Shown here one piece after another: positions 24,440 through 29,755 of a DNA stretch of 29,755 nt. A program made the position numbers and the translations under genes. Source of the DNA: Bacteroidales bacterium UBA4866 (lineage in GTDB: Bacteria; Bacteroidota; Bacteroidia; Bacteroidales; P3); the NCBI GenBank assembly GCA_002399565.1, contig DHDW01000013.1, positions 1,495-31,249 on the forward strand, read 5' to 3'. A model generated the notes under the pieces. That model saw only the letters and a program-made list of their open reading frames with translations. It searched no databases and was not told the DNA's origin. The first letter of the stretch is position 1; each line of letters opens with the position of its first letter.

Positions 24440-25642
24440 ATGCTGTCAAATACCAAGAAACTCTTTATTGAAGCGGGAAGTTTCCAACAAAACAAACATG
24501 GTAATATAGTTTGTGGAGATACGGTGTTGATGCATAAATCTATTGAAGAAAATAGAACAATAGCTGTTGTTTCAGATGGTTTGGGTTCGGGAGTTAAAGC
24601 AAATGTACTTTCAACTATGACTGCTTCAATGGCTTTAAACTTTAGTATTAGAAGAGAGCCAATTGTTAGAACTGCTAAAATCATAATGGATACCCTTCCA
24701 ATAGATAGTGTTCGTAATATTAGTTATGCAACATTTTCAATAATTGATATTGAATCTGATGGTAATGCTAAGTTCGTTGAATATGATAATCCTCCTCTAA
24801 TATTGATTAGAGATGGACAATTATATAAATTAGAGAAAGAAGAGACTGTAATAAAAAGAGAAGCTAATCAAATTGAAGGGAATGATAGAATGGTTATGCT
24901 TTCTAATATTGAGCTTCAAAAAGAAGATAGATTAATTTGCTTTTCGGATGGTGTTAGCCAATCGGGAATAGGAAATATGACAATGCCTTTTGGTTGGGAG
25001 GATGGAGTTAATGATTTTATTATTGAAACATTAAAAACTAATCCTTATATTTCGGCTCGAGAGCTTTCAAGAATTATTGTAAAACAATCGGAGTTTAATG
25101 ATATTTTCAAACCCAAAGATGATACAAGTTGTGTTGTTTTGTATGTTAGAGAACCAAGAAAACTTTTAATTTGTACTGGTCCTCCATTTAAAGAAGAAGA
25201 CGATAAATATTTAGCAGAAATAATTAAAAACTATAAAGGGAGAAAGATAGTTTGTGGCGGAACAACCTCTAAAATAGTATCAAGAGAGTTGAATCTTGAA
25301 ATTGAAGTTGATTTAAAGGATGTTGTTTCTTCAATTCCTCCTGTGTCAAAAATGAAAGGTATAGATTTGGTTACTGAAGGAATAATCACATTAGGCTCTC
25401 TTACTGAAATTCTTGAAAACGAAATACCACACAATATTGACCAAAAAGGTGCTGATTGGGATATTTATAGAATGATTCTTGATGCAGATGTAATAGATAT
25501 TGTGGCAGGGACAAAAATAAATATAGCACATCAAGACCCAACACTTCCGGTTGAGCTTGAAATTAGAAGGAATATAGTTAAGAAGCTTGCTCTACTTTTA
25601 GAACAAGAATATATGAAGAACGTTAATCTCAAATTTATATAA
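24440..25642 (+). CDS. SpoIIE/PP2C-type serine phosphatase with unknown C-terminal domain
   Basis: A 400-residue protein. Residues 1-235 form a SpoIIE-like PP2C phosphatase: GDTVL (about 26), VSDGLGSG with D46, a core FVEYDNPPLILIRDG, CFSDGVSQ and the closing DDTSC (D227, D228). These Asp residues hold the two catalytic metals. The family dephosphorylates Ser/Thr on regulatory proteins such as anti-anti-sigma factors. Residues 240-400 are a second domain (GPPFKEEDDKYLAEIIK, KIVCGGTTSKIVSREL, GIDLVTEGIITLG, VELEIRRNIVKKLALLLEQEY) that I cannot name; it seems linked to hydrogenase gene clusters. It starts one base after the sensory hydrogenase stop, so coupling is tight. The target protein is not visible here. 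Confidence 0.87.
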   Translation: MLSNTKKLFIEAGSFQQNKHGNIVCGDTVLMHKSIEENRTIAVVSDGLGSGVKANVLSTMTASMALNFSIRREPIVRTAKIIMDTLPIDSVRNISYATFSIIDIESDGNAKFVEYDNPPLILIRDGQLYKLEKEETVIKREANQIEGNDRMVMLSNIELQKEDRLICFSDGVSQSGIGNMTMPFGWEDGVNDFIIETLKTNPYISARELSRIIVKQSEFNDIFKPKDDTSCVVLYVREPRKLLICTGPPFKEEDDKYLAEIIKNYKGRKIVCGGTTSKIVSRELNLEIEVDLKDVVSSIPPVSKMKGIDLVTEGIITLGSLTEILENEIPHNIDQKGADWDIYRMILDADVIDIVAGTKINIAHQDPTLPVELEIRRNIVKKLALLLEQEYMKNVNLKFI

Positions 25643-25664
25643 ACAATCAAAAAAACAAATAGTT

Positions 25665-25919
25665 ATGTTAAACGTAAGAATATGTGTTGGAACATACTGT
25701 TATATTACAGGTAGTTCTGACTTGATAAAACTAAAAGATAGACTTCCAGAAGAAATAAAAGATAAAGTTTCATTCATTGGCTCAGCTTGTTTGGGCTGTG
25801 ATGAAAGTGATGAAAGTCCAAATCCCCCTTATGCTAAGGTTGGAGACGTACTTATTAAGCAATGTAATGAAGAAAAACTTTTAAATGAAATCTATTCTCA
25901 ACTTGGTTTAGAAAGATAA
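25665..25919 (+). CDS. Thioredoxin-like [2Fe-2S] ferredoxin, second copy
   Basis: An 84-residue NuoE-C-terminal-like protein: NVRICVGTYCYITGS with C7 and C12, and GSACLGCDESDE with C42 and C45. The second ligand pair is spaced CxxC, one residue shorter than the CxxxC of the first copy (C45, C49) and of the family in general. It should still be able to bind a cluster if another Cys (there is one at QCNEEK near the end) or a local shift compensates. It lies just ahead of the group-B-like hydrogenase, as the first copy lies ahead of the sensory one, suggesting each hydrogenase has its own small electron carrier. Confidence 0.84.
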   Translation: MLNVRICVGTYCYITGSSDLIKLKDRLPEEIKDKVSFIGSACLGCDESDESPNPPYAKVGDVLIKQCNEEKLLNEIYSQLGLER

Positions 25920-25950
25920 TCATTAGTAAAATAATAATAAATTGTTTGTT

Positions 25951-27375
25951 ATGGCAATAAATAATGCAGTTGAAATTCGTAGAGATATTATTTGTCAACT
26001 ATCAAAATTGATTATCGAGAACAAGGTAATAGAAAAGATTGATAGAATTCCTTATGAAATGCGTCCGAGAAATAGTGCAAAGACTCGTTGTTGTATTCAT
26101 AAGGAAAGAGCTGTTATTCGATATAAACTAATGGCCCTTTTAGGATATAACATTTATGATGAAACAGATGAGCTAACTCCTCTTTCAGAATATGCTAAAA
26201 GAGCATTTGAAAGAAATGAAACATCAGATGTTATGATGACTGTTGTTGATGAAGCTTGTTCTTCTTGTGTTAAGAGTAGTTATATTGTAACCAATCTATG
26301 TAAGACTTGTGTTGCCAGACCTTGTACTTACGCTTGTAAGAAAGATGCAATTAAAGTTGGAGAACATCAAGCTGTAATTGACCCTTCAAAATGTATTAAC
26401 TGTGGATTGTGTAAAGAAGCTTGCCCATTCCATGCTATAATATACCAACCAGTTCCATGCGAGGAATCTTGTCCTGTTGCTGCAATCTCTAAAGATGAAA
26501 ACGGAATAGAACATATAGACCCTGAAAAATGTATATATTGTGGGAAATGTATGGTTGCTTGTCCTTTTGGAGCAATAATGGAAAAAACCTTTATGGTTGA
26601 TGTATTTAAAGAAATATCTCAAGGAAAGAAAGTAGTGGCACTCGTTGCACCTTCATTAGGAGGTCAGTTTAAGTCTGATTATAGAAAAGTTCTAACAGCC
26701 ATCAAACAACTTGGATTTGATCAAGTGATTGAAGTGGCTAAAGGAGCTAATATTACAACAGAAAAAGAAAGAGAAGAACTATTGGAACGTTTGCATGAGG
26801 GTGCCCCTTTTATGACAACTTCCTGCTGTCCTTCATGGATGAATTTGGTGTATAAACATATACCTGAAATGAAGCCTTATGTTTCAACAACATCTTCTCC
26901 TATGGTATATACTGCCAATTTAGTTAAAGAAGCTAATCCTGATACAGTAACTGTTTTCATTAGTCCTTGTGTTGGCAAAAGAAGTGAAGCATTCAGAACA
27001 GAAGAAGTAGATTTCGTGATTACTTATGAAGAACTTGAAGCTTTATTTAAAGCTGCAAATATTAATATTGATGAATGTGAAATAACTGAATTTGATTCAA
27101 CAATTTCAGGACATGGAAGAGGATATGCAATGGTATCTGGAGTTGTTGATTCAGTTAAACAAACCTTGCCTGATGCTTCAATAGTTAATGAAATAGTTAT
27201 TGATGGACTTAATAAATCAAATATTCGTCAACTAAAACAATATGCTCAAAAAGGTGAGTGTCCAGGCAACTTTATTGAAATAATGTCTTGTCCAGGAGGT
27301 TGTGTTAATGGGTGCGATACAATTAATAATCCAAAAACAGCTGCCCGTACAATATTATCTCAAATTAAAAGTTAG
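25951..27375 (+). CDS. [FeFe] hydrogenase, group-B-like
   Basis: A 474-residue iron-sulfur protein taken from the ATG at 25951; a longer frame begins at an in-frame TTG at 25942 without support. An N-terminal helical region (residues 1-90) leads to a run of Cys motifs: CSSC, CKTCVARPCTYAC, CINCGLCKEACP, PCEESCP and CIYCGKCMVACP, able to hold several 4Fe-4S clusters. The H-cluster domain has TSCCPSW (290-296), SPCVGKRSE (C340) and EIMSCPGGCVNGC (C447, C451). The first loop is as in active enzymes, but the second loop has Ser where group A has Met, and the third lacks the GGG tail, as expected for group B enzymes of anaerobes, whose role (H2 production from ferredoxin) is little studied. Confidence 0.9.
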   Translation: MAINNAVEIRRDIICQLSKLIIENKVIEKIDRIPYEMRPRNSAKTRCCIHKERAVIRYKLMALLGYNIYDETDELTPLSEYAKRAFERNETSDVMMTVVDEACSSCVKSSYIVTNLCKTCVARPCTYACKKDAIKVGEHQAVIDPSKCINCGLCKEACPFHAIIYQPVPCEESCPVAAISKDENGIEHIDPEKCIYCGKCMVACPFGAIMEKTFMVDVFKEISQGKKVVALVAPSLGGQFKSDYRKVLTAIKQLGFDQVIEVAKGANITTEKEREELLERLHEGAPFMTTSCCPSWMNLVYKHIPEMKPYVSTTSSPMVYTANLVKEANPDTVTVFISPCVGKRSEAFRTEEVDFVITYEELEALFKAANINIDECEITEFDSTISGHGRGYAMVSGVVDSVKQTLPDASIVNEIVIDGLNKSNIRQLKQYAQKGECPGNFIEIMSCPGGCVNGCDTINNPKTAARTILSQIKS

Positions 27376-27408
27376 TCTAAAAAGAAAGATATAAACAATT
27401 AAAAATAT

Positions 27409-27741
27409 ATGACTGTACAAGAATTAAAAGAAAAATTAAACCTTAAAGTGATTTCTGGGCAGAAGGGATTGAATAGGGTAATTGAAGGGGGTTATACTTC
27501 TGATCTTTTGAGTGATGTTATGGGAAATGCTGAAATGAATCAGTGTTGGATAACATTGCAAACTCACAAAAATATTATGGCAATTGCTTCTTTAAAAGAA
27601 CTTGCCTGTATTATTCTGGTTAAAGACCTTGAGCCAAATCCTGATACTATTGAACAAAGTAATGAAGAAGCAATTCCAATTCTTTCATCTTCTAAGGAAG
27701 CATTTGAAATAACTGGAGAGATATATTCATTGCTAAAATAA
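27409..27741 (+). CDS. DRTGG domain protein
   Basis: A 110-residue protein made up of a single DRTGG-like domain: MTVQELKEKLNLKVISG at the start, GGYTSDLLSDVMGNAE in the middle, and CWITLQTHKNIMAIASLKEL with DLEPNPDTIEQSNEEAIPIL near the end. This domain occurs in phosphotransacetylase N-termini and pyrophosphatases, and is thought to bind small ligands or proteins. Stand-alone versions sit in hydrogenase clusters of Clostridia and Thermotogae. It has no catalytic residues that I can see. It lies 33 bases after the hydrogenase and 3 bases before the PHP gene. Confidence 0.83.
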   Translation: MTVQELKEKLNLKVISGQKGLNRVIEGGYTSDLLSDVMGNAEMNQCWITLQTHKNIMAIASLKELACIILVKDLEPNPDTIEQSNEEAIPILSSSKEAFEITGEIYSLLK

Positions 27742-27744
27742 ATC

Positions 27745-28491
27745 ATGCAATCTTTCAAAGCAGACTTACATGTCCATACTGTACTTTCGCCTTGTGGAGA
27801 CTTGGAAATGAGTCCCACAAACATAATTGCTAAAGCAAAAGACTTAGGATTAGACTGCATTGGAATTACTGATCACAATTGCACCTTGCACTCCAAATTA
27901 GCTAAACGTTTGGGTAGAGAGCAAGGTGTTTTTGTTTTTATGGGGGCTGAGGTAACCTCAAAGGAAGAAGCACATTGTCTTTGTTTTTTTGAGGATGATG
28001 AAAGCTTAGATAAGTTTCAAATTTGGTTAGATGAAAAACTTCCAAAGATAGAACTTGATGAGGATAAGTTTGGTTATCAGCTTGTGGTAAACGAAGAAGA
28101 GGAGATTATTGACCAAAAAGAATATCTTCTGATAAGTGCAATTGATGCTGATTTAGATGAAATATATGACAAAGTACATTCTTTAAACGGTTTATTTATT
28201 CCTGCACACGTCAATAAAGGAGCAAATAGCTTAACTTCTCAACTTGGTTTTATTCCCCCAGACATAAAAGCAGATGCCTTAGAAATATCTTATCATATTT
28301 CAAAAACAAACTTTATTAAAAAGAATGCTTACCTAAAGAAGTTTCAATTTATTCAAAGCTCCGATTCGCATTATATTAATACATTAGGAGAAACTTATTG
28401 CAATCTTATTATGGAAGAGCTTTCTTTTGAAGAGTTTCGTTTGGCAATTGCAGGAAAAGATGGACGTTATGTTGAAACAATAATAGAATAA
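27745..28491 (+). CDS. PHP-domain metal-dependent phosphoesterase
   Basis: A 248-residue protein with the PHP fold: ADLHVHTVLSPCGDLEMSP (H9, H11 as the first metal pair), CIGITDHNC, GAEVTSKEEAH, FIPAHVNKG and IQSSDSHYI supply the expected His and Asp ligands of a trinuclear metal site. The relatives hydrolyse phosphate esters, including nucleotides and 3',5'-bisphosphates. In hydrogenase clusters its substrate is unknown. The start is ATG, 3 bases after the DRTGG stop; the HATPase gene follows 3 bases on. Confidence 0.88.
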   Translation: MQSFKADLHVHTVLSPCGDLEMSPTNIIAKAKDLGLDCIGITDHNCTLHSKLAKRLGREQGVFVFMGAEVTSKEEAHCLCFFEDDESLDKFQIWLDEKLPKIELDEDKFGYQLVVNEEEEIIDQKEYLLISAIDADLDEIYDKVHSLNGLFIPAHVNKGANSLTSQLGFIPPDIKADALEISYHISKTNFIKKNAYLKKFQFIQSSDSHYINTLGETYCNLIMEELSFEEFRLAIAGKDGRYVETIIE

Positions 28492-28494
28492 ACT

Positions 28495-29043
28495 ATGAAA
28501 GACCTATCACTTCACGTTATGGACCTTCTCCAAAACTCAACTGTGGTTGATTCCTCAATCATAACTCTTGATATTATTGATAGTATAAAGGATAATATCT
28601 TTAAGTTTACAATAACCGATGATGGAAGAGGAATGAGTAAGGAGTTTCTATCTAAAGTTACAGACCCTTACAGTACAACCAGAACAACAAGAAAGGTTGG
28701 CTTAGGACTGCCACTTATAAAGATGAATTCCGAACATTGTGGAGGAGGATTCGAAATAGAAAGCACCCTTGGGAAAGGAACAAAACTTACCTTTTGGTTT
28801 GAACATAATCATTTGGATAGACCTCCAATGGGAGATCTGGCAGGTGTTTTTGTCCTGACCATTGCACAAAATGAAGCAATTCAATTTAAGCTAAACTATC
28901 AAACCGATGTTGATACCTTTGAATTTGATACCCTTGAAGTGAAAGAAGCCTTGGATGGCATGTCCTTAAATAATATGGATATAATTAAAATGCTCCGAGA
29001 AATGATAGAGGAGAACCTCAAAGAAATTAAAGCAAACGATTAA
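28495..29043 (+). CDS. GHKL-type ATP-binding protein (HATPase, anti-sigma/kinase-like)
   Basis: A 182-residue protein with a stand-alone HATPase_c fold: N-box DLLQNSTVVDSS (N14), G1 box TDDGRGMS, the ATP-lid DPYSTTRTTRKVGLGLPLIK and GTKLTFWFEH. No dimerisation or receiver domain is present, so it resembles SpoIIAB/RsbW serine kinases or an ATP-dependent switch more than a classical histidine kinase. About 70 residues follow the ATPase core (FVLTIAQNEAIQFKLNYQTD...), with an acidic region of unknown role. In the same operon the SpoIIE-type phosphatase could oppose its action (inference). It ends 12 bases before the last gene. Confidence 0.85.
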   Translation: MKDLSLHVMDLLQNSTVVDSSIITLDIIDSIKDNIFKFTITDDGRGMSKEFLSKVTDPYSTTRTTRKVGLGLPLIKMNSEHCGGGFEIESTLGKGTKLTFWFEHNHLDRPPMGDLAGVFVLTIAQNEAIQFKLNYQTDVDTFEFDTLEVKEALDGMSLNNMDIIKMLREMIEENLKEIKAND

Positions 29044-29055
29044 ATAAAATATACA

Positions 29056-29505
29056 ATGAGTTTAGAAGAAAAAATAAATGCAGACATCAAACAAGCGATG
29101 TTTGCAAAGGATAAAGCCAAATTAGATGCACTACGTGCTGTTAAGGCTGCCGTTTTATTAGTTAAAACAAGTAAACCACAAGGACAGGAAATAACTGCTG
29201 AAGAAGAAATACAAACTCTTCAACGTCTTGTTAAGCAAAGAAAGGAAGCTTCACTAACATATAAGGAACAAAACAGAGAAGACCTTTATAATGATGAAGT
29301 TTTTCAATTAGAAGTAATTGAACAATATTTACCAAAACAACTTTCTGAAGAAGAAATTAGAGAAGCCTTAAAAACAATAATTTCTGAATTAGGAGCTACT
29401 TCTCCAAAAGATATGGGCAAAGTAATGCAATCAGCCCAAAAAACTTTTGCAGGACAAGCTGACAACAAATTAGTATCTCAAATTGTAAAAGAACTCTTAG
29501 GATAA
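29056..29505 (+). CDS. GatB/YqeY domain-containing protein
   Basis: A 149-residue protein of the YqeY family, sharing the C-terminal helical domain of the aspartyl/glutamyl-tRNA amidotransferase subunit GatB. It starts MSLEEKINADIKQAMFAKDK and shows ALRAVKAAVLLVKTSKPQGQ, QRLVKQRKEASLTYKEQNRE, EVIEQYLPKQLSEEEI, and TSPKDMGKVMQSAQKTFAGQADNKLVSQIVKELL. Function is not firmly known; a tRNA-linked role is assumed. It closes the hydrogenase operon, 12 bases after the HATPase gene, though it has no obvious link to hydrogen metabolism. A strong terminator follows. Confidence 0.92.
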   Translation: MSLEEKINADIKQAMFAKDKAKLDALRAVKAAVLLVKTSKPQGQEITAEEEIQTLQRLVKQRKEASLTYKEQNREDLYNDEVFQLEVIEQYLPKQLSEEEIREALKTIISELGATSPKDMGKVMQSAQKTFAGQADNKLVSQIVKELLG

Positions 29506-29593
29506 ACTTTACAAACTATTTGAATAAAGATGAGAAGATTTTGAGAATATTACAAAGTTTTTCTCAGCTTAAACAAAGAATTTTATAAATTTA

Positions 29594-29630
29594 AAATGGT
29601 GTTTCGTTATATCGAAATGCCATTTTTTTT
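29594..29630 (+). terminator. Intrinsic terminator of the hydrogenase operon
   Basis: A 13-base-pair stem (29594-29606 with 29613-29625, two G-U pairs in RNA) closes a six-base loop and runs into a T tract ending at 29630. It lies 89 bases after the stop of the GatB/YqeY gene and is the strongest terminator in the window. Confidence 0.85.
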
Positions 29631-29714
29631 GCTTAAACAGCCATTAGAACTTATTAAATAAGGAGTAAATCCAGTATAATGCTGATTAGAAAATTTTATT
29701 CTTGACTTTGAACT

Positions 29715-29755
29715 AAAACAATGCGGTTGTTTTCTCAAAACAATGCCATTGTTTT
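29715..29755. repeat. Two tandem palindromes, 22-base period, cut by the window end
   Basis: Two 19-base palindromes (29715-29733 and 29737-29755) are separated by CTC, with starts 22 bases apart. Both begin AAAACAATGC and end TTGTTTT; they differ only in the centre. The second ends at the very last base of the window, so more copies may follow. The design resembles the 23-base palindrome array at 16923-16985, with a different sequence. Confidence 0.85.

Noticed and set aside
23457..24684. Minus-strand frames opposite the sensory hydrogenase and phosphatase genes
   Set aside because: They are antisense to motif-rich coding sequence and have no recognisable domains.
22666..27375. Electron-bifurcating HydABC hydrogenase
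   Set aside because: No NuoF/HydB-type flavin and NAD-binding subunit is present; both small 2Fe-2S proteins are stand-alone and the first hydrogenase has sensor-type loops and a PAS domain.

Overview
The window reads as a chromosomal segment of an AT-rich, anaerobic, fermentative member of the Bacteroidetes (probably Bacteroidales or a relative). The signs are Bacteroidetes-type -7 promoter boxes (TAnnTTTG), GldB, GSCFA and lipoprotein-type LptC homologues, many short lipoprotein signals, and a cluster of [FeFe]-hydrogenase genes. The taxonomy is inferred from gene content and promoter type only. I see no phage, insertion sequence, CRISPR array, tRNA or rRNA.

Left part, 1-12645, minus strand: an unbroken string of eleven genes read from purL towards base 1. 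It starts with small-type purL, then a secreted bleomycin-hydrolase-type peptidase, an unknown exported protein, coaX, an outer-membrane barrel, a TPR protein, lptC, a DUF3298 lipoprotein, gldB, an LTA-synthase-like phosphoglycerol transferase, and a diacylglycerol-kinase-family gene cut by the edge. Spacings are -20 to 42 bases with no internal promoter box visible, so it may be one operon centred on the cell envelope. The first 83 bases are a near-perfect fold-back palindrome that replaces the 3' end of the kinase gene, most likely an assembly or amplification artefact at a contig end.

Middle, 12646-22344: divergent promoters, then GSCFA and cutC (+), a minus-strand pair (TM2/zinc-ribbon protein and a beta-propeller protein), and rsgA-dtd-small membrane protein (+). 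A shared terminator separates these from an outer-membrane barrel gene (-). lepA and a conserved membrane-anchored gene (+) follow. The gap between the TM2 gene and rsgA (16692-17248) holds ordered repeats: AAAGATATTT twice (21 apart), three palindromes exactly 23 apart, and four TCCTTnTTTT motifs exactly 21 apart.

Right part, 22425-29505, plus strand: a tight nine-gene operon. It carries a 2Fe-2S protein, a sensory-type [FeFe] hydrogenase with a PAS domain, a SpoIIE/PP2C phosphatase, a second 2Fe-2S protein, a group-B-like [FeFe] hydrogenase, a DRTGG protein, a PHP phosphoesterase, a GHKL/HATPase protein and a GatB/YqeY protein. It ends in a strong terminator. This looks like a redox or H2-sensing kinase/phosphatase module. 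Neither a STAS substrate nor the flavin-containing HydB/NuoF partner of a bifurcating hydrogenase is present here. The window ends exactly at the last base of a second, differently sequenced palindrome array with about 22-base spacing.
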